Origin: an uncultured Planctomycetales bacterium
GTDB lineage: Bacteria; Planctomycetota; Planctomycetia; Pirellulales; Thermoguttaceae
Assembly: GCA_937889015.1 (NCBI GenBank)
Contig: CALARR010000223.1
Coordinates: 1 to 64,000 of the forward strand
DNA length: 64,000 nt
Direction: 5' to 3'
Shown here piece after piece: positions 54,625 to 63,872 of this stretch. The notes below the pieces were generated by a model that saw nothing but the letters and a program-made list of their open reading frames with translations, was not told the DNA's origin and searched no databases. The translations under genes were made by a program, and so were the position numbers. Position 1 is the stretch's first letter, and each line of letters opens with the position of its first letter.

Positions 54625-55953
54625 TCAGCTCCGGTCAGGGGGCTGCTTCTCGCTATTGCGGACCCGGATCGCCCCACCCTCGTGAATAATGCGCTGCGCG
54701 AGCCGCTGTGGCAGCCGACAGTGCGCGGTAACTCGTGTGTCTTGATAGTGTCGCGAAAGCACTTCGCCATGCGCGGCCAGGTAAGCCAACAAGCGGCCGT
54801 TCTCCACGCCTAACTCGACGTCCACGTCCATAAAGCCCCGGCTCAAAGCCGTGCTGACTTCTTCTGCCAAGCGTTCTAGCCCGTCGCCATTCTGGGCACT
54901 AATCGCAATCGCCAGCGGATGACGATTGAGCAGCCCCTGCACGCGAGTCACGGGCGCTTGGTCGATCTTGTTCAGCACCAGTAGCGTGTCCTTCTGCTGG
55001 AGGCCGATTTCGGCCAGTACGCCATAGGCGGCGCTGATCTGGTCTTCCACGGCTGGGCTCGCCGCGTCGGCAACGTGCAACAGCAAATCGGCCTGCCGGG
55101 CCTCCTCTAGTGTGGCTTTGAAGCTGGCAATCAAGTGGTGCGGCAGATCGCGAATAAACCCCACCGTATCGCTTAGTAGCACTGGCCCCCAGCCAGGAAG
55201 TTGCCACCGCCGCGTGCGCGTGTCGAGCGTGGCGAACAGAGCATCACGGGTCAGCACGTCGCTGCCGGTCAGGGCATTCATGAGCGTACTCTTGCCGGCG
55301 TTCGTGTATCCCACCAGCGAGACCGTCATGTGTTCGTGCCTCGCCGCGACTTCACGCTCCTTGCGCCGCTGGACGCCGCGCAGCTCATTGCGCAGATCGG
55401 TGACTCGCCGCTCGACCAACCGGCGGTCGACTTCGAGTTGTTTTTCACCTGGACCACGCACGCCGATGCCAGCCGTGTAACGCGACAGGTGCGTCCACAT
55501 CCGTTTCAGGCGTGGCATCGAGTACTCCAGTTGGGCCAACTCGACTGCCAGGCGTGCTTCGTAGGTCTGCGCCCGGCTGGCAAAGATGTCCAGAATCAAC
55601 TCACTGCGGTCCAGGACCTTGATACCTGTGGCCTTCTCCAGGTTTCGCGTCTGGCCTGGACTGAGATCGTTGTCGAAGATGATGACGTCGGCGTCTTTGG
55701 CCGCGGCCAGTCGGGTCAACTCGTCGACCTTGCCGCTACCCAGATAGGTGGCCGCGTCCGGCGTTTCCCGGCGCTGGACCAATTGTCCTACCACGCGCGC
55801 TCCAGCCGCCGCGGCCAGACCTTCCAGTTCGTCCAAGGGGTCGATCGGGTAGGTGTGTCCCGACAGCAACACGCCCACCAGAATCGTGGTTTCGCTGGCA
55901 ACACTTTCGGCGCGATTTAGATCGTACACGTAAACCGGAACCTGGGGTTTCAT
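54625..55953 (-). CDS. hflX: Ribosome-associated GTPase HflX
   Basis: GTPase that splits stalled or hibernating 70S ribosomes. The 442-residue product carries the HflX N-terminal region (GRVVGQLVQRR, GSGKVDELT, VIFDNDLSPGQTRNLEK), the GTPase P-loop LVGYTNAGKSTLMNALTG, the G3 motif DTVGFIRDLP and G4 NKID. LSRYTAGIGVRGPGEKQLEVDRR precedes the G domain, as in the family. The rsgA gene ends 39 bases upstream on the same strand, so two ribosome GTPases are probably co-expressed. Confidence 0.96.
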   Translation of the reverse strand: MKPQVPVYVYDLNRAESVASETTILVGVLLSGHTYPIDPLDELEGLAAAAGARVVGQLVQRRETPDAATYLGSGKVDELTRLAAAKDADVIIFDNDLSPGQTRNLEKATGIKVLDRSELILDIFASRAQTYEARLAVELAQLEYSMPRLKRMWTHLSRYTAGIGVRGPGEKQLEVDRRLVERRVTDLRNELRGVQRRKEREVAARHEHMTVSLVGYTNAGKSTLMNALTGSDVLTRDALFATLDTRTRRWQLPGWGPVLLSDTVGFIRDLPHHLIASFKATLEEARQADLLLHVADAASPAVEDQISAAYGVLAEIGLQQKDTLLVLNKIDQAPVTRVQGLLNRHPLAIAISAQNGDGLERLAEEVSTALSRGFMDVDVELGVENGRLLAYLAAHGEVLSRHYQDTRVTAHCRLPQRLAQRIIHEGGAIRVRNSEKQPPDRS

Positions 55954-55992
55954 GTCTAGTGAGTAACGCCTGAAATCTACTGCCCACTCTCC

Positions 55993-57135
55993 TCAGTCCA
56001 TCTCGCCGGCCGACAAATGGCAGTAGCTCTCGTAACGCCGCTCGTCGATCAATCCATCGGCCATCGCATGCTTCACGGCACAGTCATCCTCGTGGGTGTG
56101 AGTGCAATCAGGAAAACGGCACTGGCTGACAAAGGGACGCAGATCACGGTAGTAGCCAGCGACTTCGGCCTGGATCACGTCCCAAGGCTGAAACTGACGA
56201 ATCCCCGGAGTGTCGACCACATAGCCGCCCGACGACAGCGGCAGCAGGCGGGCAGTCGTTGTGGTGTGTTTTCCCTTCTGGTTTTCGACACTGACTTCCT
56301 GCACGGCCAGATCCAGCCCAGGTTCGATCACGTTCAAAAGAGAGGACTTGCCCACGCCGCTTTGGCCGCTAAGCACGCTCTCTCGCCCGGCCAAGACGCG
56401 CCGCAAGCGATCCATGCCTATTCCCGTCTTGGCGCTGAGCAACAACACTTGGTAGCCCATCTGGCTGTAATCGCCAACGAGTGGCTGCAACGCAGCCGGA
56501 TCAATCAGATCCACCTTGTTGATGCAGATGATCGGCTCGACCCTACCCTTCTCGGCTGCGACTAACAGACGATCGATGAGGTTTGGCTTCAGACGCGGCT
56601 CGGCCGCGCTGCTGACAATCAACAATTGGTCGACGTTGGTTACGAGCACCTGCATCCGCCCTCGCGTGGCGCGGCAGATGCTGCCTCGTCGGGGCTCGAT
56701 GCGTTCGATGATCCCTTCCCGATTCTGCGGATCCGATAACGGCACCGGCCGAAAGAGGACAATGTCTCCGGCCGCCACCACGTGCCGTTGGTCTGTGGTC
56801 AGGGTCTTCAGCAGTCGCCGCGTGGCGCATTGGTAAATGTGCCCCTCGTCGCTGCGCACTTCGCTCGTCAGTCCGTACACACCTAGCACCCGGCCACGCA
56901 GGCACGATTCATCCACATCGAGCAAGACGTGCAGGTCTGGCTCGTCCCCAGAGTCCTGGTCACAACCCACGACCGTGCGCTTCCGCGATTGCTCCGACTT
57001 CCCGATCCGCTCTTCCTGGGGGTGGTCCTGCTCAGAGGCGCCTTCGCTTGCGAACTTGCGGGTCCAGTCGGTACGGCGGGGCCGCTCGGTGCGGTTCTTG
57101 CGGAAATCGGTGCGGATCTTCCGTGGCTTGTTCAC
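55993..57135 (-). CDS. rsgA: Ribosome small-subunit-dependent GTPase RsgA
   Basis: Circularly permuted GTPase that helps late 30S assembly. The 380-residue product begins with a Lys/Arg-rich tail, then an OB-fold (LRGRVLGVYGLTSEVR). The permuted G motifs appear in the order G4 INKVDLIDP, G1 LSGQSGVGKSSLLNVI, G3 VDTPGIRQFQPWD. The zinc-knuckle region follows with CRFPDCTHTHEDDCAV. The start is GTG at 57135 without a clear ribosome site. It lies directly upstream of hflX. Confidence 0.95.
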   Translation of the reverse strand: MNKPRKIRTDFRKNRTERPRRTDWTRKFASEGASEQDHPQEERIGKSEQSRKRTVVGCDQDSGDEPDLHVLLDVDESCLRGRVLGVYGLTSEVRSDEGHIYQCATRRLLKTLTTDQRHVVAAGDIVLFRPVPLSDPQNREGIIERIEPRRGSICRATRGRMQVLVTNVDQLLIVSSAAEPRLKPNLIDRLLVAAEKGRVEPIICINKVDLIDPAALQPLVGDYSQMGYQVLLLSAKTGIGMDRLRRVLAGRESVLSGQSGVGKSSLLNVIEPGLDLAVQEVSVENQKGKHTTTTARLLPLSSGGYVVDTPGIRQFQPWDVIQAEVAGYYRDLRPFVSQCRFPDCTHTHEDDCAVKHAMADGLIDERRYESYCHLSAGEMD

Positions 57136-57254
57136 AGTTAGGGTGGATTCTGGGCCTGACTTGTGGCGCTAGTAGCGGCCTTCTAGGATGAACTGACCGT
57201 GGGCTGGAATGCCGCGGTTGGCAGCAGTCTACGGCCCCAAAACGGCGCCAGTCA

Positions 57255-58214
57255 ATGAATCCTCCTTCGGCCGACTCGCCGCAACCTGCAGACTGGCTCG
57301 CTGCCGGACTTCGGTATTATAGCCTTAACTACTTCCTGCGGCGAGAGTTCGGTTGCCGGGTTTGGAAGCTGAGTCTGGATGCGGGGCTGGGCTGCCCGAA
57401 CCGCGATGGGCGTCTCGGCCAAGAGGGCTGCATCTTCTGCGATCCCGCCAGCTTCAGCCCCAGTCGGCGGAGGGGCCTGCCGACCATCGCCGCCCAACTC
57501 CAAGACGGGATCCAGCGACTCCAGGTTCGCCACCGCGTCGAGCGGTTCCTGGCCTATTTTCAACCGGGCACCAACACATACGCCCCGATCTCGCTTCTCC
57601 AGCAGTATTACCAGCAGGCCCTGGCTGATCCGGCGGTCGTGGGGTTGATCGTCGGAACGCGGCCCGACTGCGTCGGCGACGAGATCCTTGAACTGCTGGC
57701 CGATCTAGCCCGCCAGACTTGGGTATCCGTGGAGTTCGGATTGCAGAGTGTCCACAACCGTAGCTTGGCATGGATCGGTCGCGGTCATGACTACACCACC
57801 TTCCTCGACGCGGTTGCACGCTGCCAGTCCCGAAACCTCCGCGTCGGGGTGCACGTGATCTTGGGTCTGCCCGGGGAGAGTCGCGACGACCATCGGGCTA
57901 CAGCTCGAGAACTGAGTCGGCTCGGGATCGCGTCCGTCAAGCTGCACAACCTGCACGCGGTGAAGCACACGCGTTTGGCTGCGCTGGTCGAGCAGGGCAA
58001 TGTCCGCCTGTCCGAGTTGTCTGAGTATGTCGAGATGGTAGTCGATTTCCTGGAGTGCTTAAGCCCGGCGTGTGTGGTCGACCGGCTCAGCGGGGATGCA
58101 CATCCAGACTGTCTGGTGGGGCCGGCCTGGTGTCTGGACAAGCCGCGGATTCGCGCGGCGATCGAGGCCGAGTTTGCACGCCGCAAAAGCCGTCAGGGGC
58201 GCTGCGCCCCGTAA
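57255..58214 (+). CDS. TIGR01212-family radical SAM protein (YhcC-like)
   Basis: Predicted radical SAM enzyme of 319 residues. The cluster site reads CPNRDGRLGQEGCIFC, close to the YhcC/TIGR01212 pattern, with a wider spacing between the first and second cysteines than the classical CxxxCxxC. VGLIVGTRPDCVGDE, VSVEFGLQSVHNRSL and VHVILGLPGESRDDH are typical of this family. Function of YhcC proteins is unknown. The gene is divergent from rsgA and stands alone on the plus strand. Confidence 0.9.
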   Translation: MNPPSADSPQPADWLAAGLRYYSLNYFLRREFGCRVWKLSLDAGLGCPNRDGRLGQEGCIFCDPASFSPSRRRGLPTIAAQLQDGIQRLQVRHRVERFLAYFQPGTNTYAPISLLQQYYQQALADPAVVGLIVGTRPDCVGDEILELLADLARQTWVSVEFGLQSVHNRSLAWIGRGHDYTTFLDAVARCQSRNLRVGVHVILGLPGESRDDHRATARELSRLGIASVKLHNLHAVKHTRLAALVEQGNVRLSELSEYVEMVVDFLECLSPACVVDRLSGDAHPDCLVGPAWCLDKPRIRAAIEAEFARRKSRQGRCAP

Positions 58215-58408
58215 GAGTTGCAGCGTGATGGGCAGATTAGTGAAGCACCGCAGTTATGCTTCAACTCCTTGACATAATTGACTGCGACCTTGGCCAGTGT
58301 CAGCGGGCCAAGAGGTGCTTCAGGGCGACCTGTTCCGGGATGGGCGAGAAGCAATGCTCGGCAGGCGTTCGGCGTTTCGGGTTGGCTGAGGTCGGTTGGG
58401 GGGGCTTT

Positions 58409-59362
58409 CTATTTCAATCCGGCCAGACGCATGGTCTCGTCATAGCCTCGCAGGCCGGCCGTGGCGCCCAATCCCGACACACAACAGGCCCCGGTGGCGG
58501 CGGCCAAGCGGCCGGCATCGGCAACAGGCATTCCGCGCAGCAGTCCGGTGAGCAGCCCGGCGTAGAAGCAGTCGCCGGCTCCGGTGGTATCCACAACCGG
58601 TCCGGGAGGAGTGACGCTGGAGACTTCCAGATACTGGCCGGGCGCGGGACTCAAGAGGGCCCCCTTGGATCCCAGCTTGACTCCCAGGAGGCCGGGCGCT
58701 CCACAGGAGCGGAAGGTCTCCAGGATCTTCTGAGGATCAGTGTGTCCGGTCTGGTGTGTGGCTTCATCTCGGCTGGGCACGAACACATCCAGGTGCGGCA
58801 GAATGCGATCCAACGGCTTCAAAGCGCCGCCGTCGCCGGCCGCATCGAGGGCCGTCTGGCAACCGGTGGCACGGATCGCGGCGAAGACTTCGGGTAGATC
58901 GCTCTCCAGGTTGGGCATCAGCGAGTAGTAGCCCACCAGGCACATTCGGCTCTTGGAGAACAGGTTCAAGTGATCGAGGAAAGACTTCTTGTCCATCAGC
59001 TTTGGGGCACCGACGCAATGGGCAAAACTCCGCTCGCCCGTGGGGTCGATCAATACGGCTGTGGTACTGGTGGCCCCGGTGGGGTGTGTCATCAGGAAAG
59101 CCGCGTCGATGCCCTCGGCTTCGTACTTGCGGCGGATCACGCCCGCCCAATCATCGTTGCCCACGTAGGTAAACGCCGCCACTTTCATGCCCAGGCGGGC
59201 CATCGCTACGCCTGTGTTCGACACGATCCCCCCCGTAGTGACCTCGATCGGTTCGGCGGGCAATAGCTTGCCACCTCCAATCGGGACTTCCAGGGGCACG
59301 GGCCGCACGAGAATATCGACTACGCAGGACCCACAAAGGACACAATCAAGAGTCTTAGCCAT
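58409..59362 (-). CDS. PfkB-family carbohydrate kinase
   Basis: Ribokinase-type ATP-dependent sugar or nucleoside kinase of 317 residues. The N-terminus CVLCGSCVVDILVRPVPLEV and the first signature TTGGIVSNTGVAMARLGMKVAAFTYVGNDDWAG are typical. The catalytic base lies in VVDTTGAGDCFYAGLLTGLL. LGVKLGSKGALL is also standard. The ATG at 59362 has GGGAG six bases upstream. Sugar substrate unknown. The gene converges on the radical SAM gene. Confidence 0.93.
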   Translation of the reverse strand: MAKTLDCVLCGSCVVDILVRPVPLEVPIGGGKLLPAEPIEVTTGGIVSNTGVAMARLGMKVAAFTYVGNDDWAGVIRRKYEAEGIDAAFLMTHPTGATSTTAVLIDPTGERSFAHCVGAPKLMDKKSFLDHLNLFSKSRMCLVGYYSLMPNLESDLPEVFAAIRATGCQTALDAAGDGGALKPLDRILPHLDVFVPSRDEATHQTGHTDPQKILETFRSCGAPGLLGVKLGSKGALLSPAPGQYLEVSSVTPPGPVVDTTGAGDCFYAGLLTGLLRGMPVADAGRLAAATGACCVSGLGATAGLRGYDETMRLAGLK

Positions 59363-59589
59363 GAACCGCTCCCGAGTGGAGATCCGTGTTGACGTCGGCG
59401 CTGTCAATCACCGCGCGCCCGGACGCACGAGTCTCGAGCTGAGGGCGGGGGGAAGGTATCGACAATGCCCAAAGCGTAAGCACGATAACGCTTATGACTT
59501 GCCGGGTCAAGCCGCTCCCGTTAGATTGCTGGTGTGCGGCGTGGCGTGGTTGCGGTCTCTTTCTCAGAAGTTGTGCAGGGAGCAGGGTC

Positions 59590-59997
59590 ATGCAAGATAT
59601 TTCATTCGGTCAGGCACAAGCAGCGTTGGCTGCCGCCTTGGAAAAGGCGCAGCAGTTGGGGCTGCGTATGAACATCGCCGTGGTGGACGCCGGCGCGAAC
59701 CTGAGAGCCTTCGCACGCATGGATGGTGCCTGGTTGGGGTCGATCGATATTTCAATCAAGAAGGCTCGCACGGCGCGGTTCTTCGACATGAATACGGGCG
59801 AGATCGGCAAGCTCGCGCAGCCGGGCGGCTCGCTGTACAACATTGAGCATTCGAACGGTGGCCTAATTACATTCCCTGGAGGGGTGCCGATTCGCGACTC
59901 GGCGGGAAACGTGGTCGGGGCCGTGGGGGTCTCTGGTGATGCCGTGGAAAATGACCATGCTGTGGCCCAGGCTGGCGCTCTGGCCGCGTTAAGATAG
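59590..59997 (+). CDS. GlcG/HbpS (DUF336)-family heme-binding-like protein
   Basis: Small protein of 135 residues of the GlcG/HbpS family. It shows AALEKAQQLGLRMNIAVVDAGANLRAFARMDGAWLGSIDIS and the glycine-rich region FPGGVPIRDSAGNVVGAVGVSGD. The start ATG at 59590 has GGGAG seven bases upstream. Members bind heme or act as glycolate-linked accessory proteins; here there is no redox partner in the neighbourhood. Confidence 0.88.
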   Translation: MQDISFGQAQAALAAALEKAQQLGLRMNIAVVDAGANLRAFARMDGAWLGSIDISIKKARTARFFDMNTGEIGKLAQPGGSLYNIEHSNGGLITFPGGVPIRDSAGNVVGAVGVSGDAVENDHAVAQAGALAALR

Positions 59998-60088
59998 GCC
60001 CCCGACATTGCCGTCGTGGCTACAATGGAACACGCCGCAGCGGCAATTGCGTGTCGCGTTGGTTTCCGCTAACGAGTGGGGGGGCCGA

Positions 60089-61141
60089 ATGAGTTCTTGT
60101 TGTGTAGAGGCAGTTGGTCGGATTTTCCGGAGGCACGCTTGTGCAGGTAGTGGGGGAGGCCGGCGGCACTCTGTGCTTCGAGCAGGAAGACGCGTCTGTG
60201 GACTCGCAGTTCTGTTGCCGTTGGTCTTCTTGGGGGGGTGTCTCGATGCCAGCGACGGAGATGATACTCTCCAAGTGGCTGTCAGCATCCCGCCGCAGCG
60301 ATGGCTCGTAGAGCAACTCGGTGGCGAACGTTTGCGGGTTATGGTGCTGGTCGCGCCGGGTGAGAGTCCACACACCTATCAGCCCACGGACGCGCAGGTG
60401 AGTCGTCTGATGGCCTCGGCGGTGTATTTCCGTACGGGCGTCTCGTTTGAGAATGGTCCGTGGTTCAAGGCCATCCAGTCCGCGAAGGGATTGCGCGTGG
60501 TGGATGTGCGCGAGGGAATTGACCGCTTGGACATGCAACCTCAGTCGCCCGCCGCGGGCAAGCCCGACCTGCACGCCCACGAAGGCCATGCACACGCGCA
60601 TCCTGAGCACGAAAGGGAACATGTCTGTCACAGCGCGGGGGGGTGCTCCGACGACGGTAAGGATCCGCACATTTGGCTCAGCCCACAGCGGTTGAAACGC
60701 CAGGCCCAGACCATGGCTCGCGTGCTTTGCGAATTGGACTCGGCTGGTCAGGCCCAGTATCAGCGGCGGTTGGCCGAATTGGAGACCTGTCTGGACGATT
60801 TGGATCGTCAACTCCGTGAGATGCTCTCTCCCCTGCGCGGAAAGGCGTTCTTCGTCTTTCATCCGGCATGGGGATATTTCGCACATGACTACGGCCTGCG
60901 GCAGAAGGCGATTGAAATCGAGGGCAAAGAGCCCAGTGATCACCAATTGACGGAAATCCAGCAGGAAGCCCGGGCTGAGCAGATCAAGGTCGTGCTAGTG
61001 CAACCGCAGATATCCGGACGCGGGGCTCGATCGGTAGCGGCAGCCACGGGAGCCCGGCTTGAAGTGGCCGATCCCCTGCCTGGCGATGTCCCGGCTGGTT
61101 TGCGGCAGATGGCCGAGATCCTAGTCCAGAGTCACAAGTGA
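60089..61141 (+). CDS. znuA: Zinc/manganese ABC transporter substrate-binding protein ZnuA
   Basis: Periplasmic metal-binding lipoprotein of a zinc-type ABC uptake system. The signal ends in VLLPLVFLGGC, a lipobox. AVSIPPQRWLVEQLGGERLRV and VAPGESPHTYQPTDAQ contain the first metal-site His. A His-rich loop (HAHEGHAHAHPEHEREH) lies between residues 165 and 190 and is typical of zinc rather than manganese binders. HPAWGYFAHDYGL carries a further ligand. The start is uncertain: ATG 60089 leaves a long N-terminus; GTG 60173 after GGGGGAGG is an alternative. It is first of three genes in the znu unit. Confidence 0.9.
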   Translation: MSSCCVEAVGRIFRRHACAGSGGGRRHSVLRAGRRVCGLAVLLPLVFLGGCLDASDGDDTLQVAVSIPPQRWLVEQLGGERLRVMVLVAPGESPHTYQPTDAQVSRLMASAVYFRTGVSFENGPWFKAIQSAKGLRVVDVREGIDRLDMQPQSPAAGKPDLHAHEGHAHAHPEHEREHVCHSAGGCSDDGKDPHIWLSPQRLKRQAQTMARVLCELDSAGQAQYQRRLAELETCLDDLDRQLREMLSPLRGKAFFVFHPAWGYFAHDYGLRQKAIEIEGKEPSDHQLTEIQQEARAEQIKVVLVQPQISGRGARSVAAATGARLEVADPLPGDVPAGLRQMAEILVQSHK

Positions 61142-61153
61142 GGCGACCCGCGG

Positions 61154-62011
61154 ATGGCCGATGATCCCGTTGTGGAAATGTCCAATCTGTGTTTCGGATA
61201 CGGGCCAGAACCGGCCAGCGCTTTGGTATTGGAAGATGTCTCGCTGTGTATCGAGAGTCGCGAATTTTTGGGGGTGATTGGTCCCAACGGAGGTGGTAAG
61301 ACCACCCTGCTTAAGATGATCCTCGGTCTCTTGCGGCCGCAAGAGGGGCAGATCCGGGTCTTCGGTGTGGCGCCGGCCCAAGCCCGCGATCGGATTGGCT
61401 ACGTGCCACAGCATGCGCGTGTCGATCCGAGTGTTCCCGCGAATGTGTTGGACGTGGTGCTCACCGGTCGGCTACGGCGTTCCTCGTGGGGCGCCCGCTA
61501 TGCTCGGGAGCATGTCCAACGAGCGATGGCTGCCCTGGAGCAGACCGGCACGCAAGACCTTGCGGGGCGGGCCATCGGGACGCTTTCCGGCGGGCAGCGA
61601 CAGCGAATCCTCATCGCCCGAGCTTTAGCTGCCGACACGCAACTGTTGCTGCTGGACGAACCTACCGCCGGGGTCGATCCACACATGGAACGAGGCCTGA
61701 CTGACCTGCTGCATCGGCTCAATGAGCGTTTGCCGATCGTGATAGTCAGCCACGACGTTTCGTTCGTTTCAGCGCATTTGAAACGCATTGCCTGCCTCAA
61801 TCGCCGGCTGACTTGCCATGCCGCTCGGGATATCTCCTGGGATGTCGTGGCCCCCTTGTATCAGGACCCTGTCCGCATTGTGCGGCATGCCCACGAATGC
61901 CCATTGTCGGATCCCGGCTGTGGCCATGGCTGTGGAGGTCACGAAACGGACGGCCTCCGGACCGGCAGTCCTGCGGCACCGGTGGTACCCGAGGAACCGG
62001 GAAATGCTTGA
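61154..62011 (+). CDS. znuC: Zinc ABC transporter ATP-binding protein ZnuC
   Basis: ATPase subunit of the zinc-type ABC importer, 285 residues. Walker A is GPNGGGKTTLLK, the ABC signature is LSGGQRQRI, and Walker B is LLLLDEP followed by SHDVSFV. It is about 40 residues longer than usual, with a His/Cys-rich tail containing HAHECPLSDPGCGHGCGGHE, which could bind metal and sense cytoplasmic zinc. It starts 12 bases after znuA and overlaps znuB by 8 bases, so all three genes are translated together. Confidence 0.95.
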   Translation: MADDPVVEMSNLCFGYGPEPASALVLEDVSLCIESREFLGVIGPNGGGKTTLLKMILGLLRPQEGQIRVFGVAPAQARDRIGYVPQHARVDPSVPANVLDVVLTGRLRRSSWGARYAREHVQRAMAALEQTGTQDLAGRAIGTLSGGQRQRILIARALAADTQLLLLDEPTAGVDPHMERGLTDLLHRLNERLPIVIVSHDVSFVSAHLKRIACLNRRLTCHAARDISWDVVAPLYQDPVRIVRHAHECPLSDPGCGHGCGGHETDGLRTGSPAAPVVPEEPGNA

Positions 62012-62855
62012 TTTCTTCCGGGACATGGCGCACAACGAGTTCCTGCTGACCGGGTTGCTAGCAGGTTTGTTGGCCAGCGTAGCCTGCGGTGTGATTGGAC
62101 CCTACGTGGTCACTCGGAAAATCGTGTTTCTGAGCGGTGCCATTGCCCATATGGCGGTGGGGGGAATCGGAGCGGCCCTCTTTCTGGCCACCGTATTTCC
62201 GGGTTGGTTCGCCTGGTTGCTGCCCATGCACGGAGCGGTCTTGTCGGCTCTGGCTGGAGCGTTGGTCATCGGCCTGATTCACCAGCGGGCCACTGAGCGG
62301 CTCGATACACTCATCGGCGCTCTGTGGGCCATCGGAATGGCCGTGGGGGTGCTGCTCATCAAGTACACGCCCGGTTATCAGACCGAACTGATGAGCTACC
62401 TTTTCGGCAACATTGCTTTCGTAAGCTGGGATGACTTGGGCCTGATGGCAGCCCTGGATGCAATCATCGTGGGTACCGTGTTGTTGTGGCATAAGCGTTT
62501 TTTGGCGATCTGTTTGGACCCGGAGCAGGCGGAATTGCAGGGCGTCAATGTGCTTGCGGCCAATCTGGTGCTGCTGTGCCTGGTGGCCTTGACCGTGATC
62601 TGCCTCACACAAGTGGTGGGGTTGATATTGGTCATCGCCTTGCTCTGTCTGCCTGCCGCCACGGCTGCTCATCACACGCGACGCATGGGGTCCATGATCG
62701 CCGTGGCCACTCTGCTGTGCGGCTTGCTGACCACCCTGCCACGAATGGGAGTCTACGGTAGTCGAGTTAGTCCGGAATCGGCGATTGTTCTAGCTGCCGG
62801 CGGGCTGTACGTGCTTTCAGTGGTCTACCGCCGAGTGCGAGGGGGCAGAGTTTGA
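62004..62855 (+). CDS. znuB: Zinc ABC transporter permease ZnuB
   Basis: Membrane subunit of the zinc-type importer, about 283 residues, with seven to eight hydrophobic helices (FLLTGLLAGLLASVACGVIG, FLSGAIAHMAVGGIGAALFL, ALWAIGMAVGVLLIKY, VLLCLVALTVICLTQVVG). The Gly/Ala-rich region between helices with LDPEQAELQGVNVL is typical of ZnuB/MntB. The ATG at 62004 overlaps the znuC stop by 8 bases and is preceded by GAGGAA. No further gene is seen in the operon. Confidence 0.94.
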   Translation: MLDFFRDMAHNEFLLTGLLAGLLASVACGVIGPYVVTRKIVFLSGAIAHMAVGGIGAALFLATVFPGWFAWLLPMHGAVLSALAGALVIGLIHQRATERLDTLIGALWAIGMAVGVLLIKYTPGYQTELMSYLFGNIAFVSWDDLGLMAALDAIIVGTVLLWHKRFLAICLDPEQAELQGVNVLAANLVLLCLVALTVICLTQVVGLILVIALLCLPAATAAHHTRRMGSMIAVATLLCGLLTTLPRMGVYGSRVSPESAIVLAAGGLYVLSVVYRRVRGGRV

Positions 62856-62945
62856 GCCTGAAATACGCGTCCGCAGTCCGCCGGCGGTCGCCTCAGCATG
62901 TGTCGTTCGAAGCTGACGTTTCGCGCCGCCATTCCTCCCCTGCCC

Positions 62946-63872
62946 CTACTCCACGTCACACAAACGGACGGCGTGCCGTAATGCGGCCAACTTGTCTGGC
63001 CACGTGGGGATGAACTCCTGCGATACGACGCCGTCATACCCCGTATCCAGAATGGTTCTCAGCACAGCCGGATAGTTCACTTCCTGCGTTTCGTCCGGTT
63101 CATTGCGCCCCGGGACACCTGCCACGTGGTAGTGGCCGATGTACTCCTTGTGCTGCTGGATACGGCGGATCACATCGCCATTCATGATCTGCACGTGGTA
63201 CACGTCGAACAGCAGTTTGATCCTTGGCGAACCCGCTTGTTTTATCAATTCGATACACCGCTCGACGTCGTCGCCGAAGTAGCCTGGATGGCCTTTCATT
63301 GGGTGGGAGCTGTCGCGCGTATTGAGAATCTCCAGGCAAAGCGTGATCTTTTTCTCTTCGGCATACCCGAGAATCTGCTTCCAACACTCGACGCAATTGG
63401 CAGCACCTTGCTCGTCGTCGATTCCCTCCTCACGCATGCCAGTAAACGTGATCACCTTCGGGCACCCCCAGGCTGCAGCCAAGTCGATCGATTCCCGGAG
63501 CTTCTCCAGGCAGAAGGCGTGGTTGGAGCGGCTGAACGGCCCACGTTTGAAGCCGTGACTGCCCACCATGGTCACTTGCATGCCCAATTCACGGAGAAGC
63601 GGGTAGTGTTCCTTGCCCACGTCCATGGCCGGCATCCCCATACGGTGGCAGGCACGGATCAGTTGCTCCACAGGCATTGGGTTGAAGCACCAGCCATAGA
63701 CGGACTGCTTGATCCGTCCATGCTGAATGCGATAGTCTTCCGGCAGGACACGGCGACTCGGGGGTTGAGCGTGAGCTGTTCGCCTGGCGAGCAACGCGGC
63801 GCAAGCTGTGGCGCTGCCGGCCAGAAATCCACGACGGGACAGGGTCTCGGTTGTCGGAGCCGATCGCGTCAC
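62946..63872 (-). CDS. Tat-exported hydroxypyruvate isomerase-like TIM barrel
   Basis: Exported sugar phosphate isomerase/epimerase-like protein of 308 residues. The GTG at 63872 with AAAGGA nine bases upstream opens a twin-arginine signal (SRRGFLAGSATACAALLARR). Barrel motifs AVYGWCFNPMPVE, ITLCLEILNTRD, IKLLFDVYHVQIMNGDV, IGHYHVAGVPGRNEPD and VVSQEFIPTW closely follow hydroxypyruvate isomerase (Hyi). The Glu, Asp, His and Glu ligands are present. It converges on znuB. Third protein of this exported class in the window. Confidence 0.88.
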   Translation of the reverse strand: MTRSAPTTETLSRRGFLAGSATACAALLARRTAHAQPPSRRVLPEDYRIQHGRIKQSVYGWCFNPMPVEQLIRACHRMGMPAMDVGKEHYPLLRELGMQVTMVGSHGFKRGPFSRSNHAFCLEKLRESIDLAAAWGCPKVITFTGMREEGIDDEQGAANCVECWKQILGYAEEKKITLCLEILNTRDSSHPMKGHPGYFGDDVERCIELIKQAGSPRIKLLFDVYHVQIMNGDVIRRIQQHKEYIGHYHVAGVPGRNEPDETQEVNYPAVLRTILDTGYDGVVSQEFIPTWPDKLAALRHAVRLCDVE

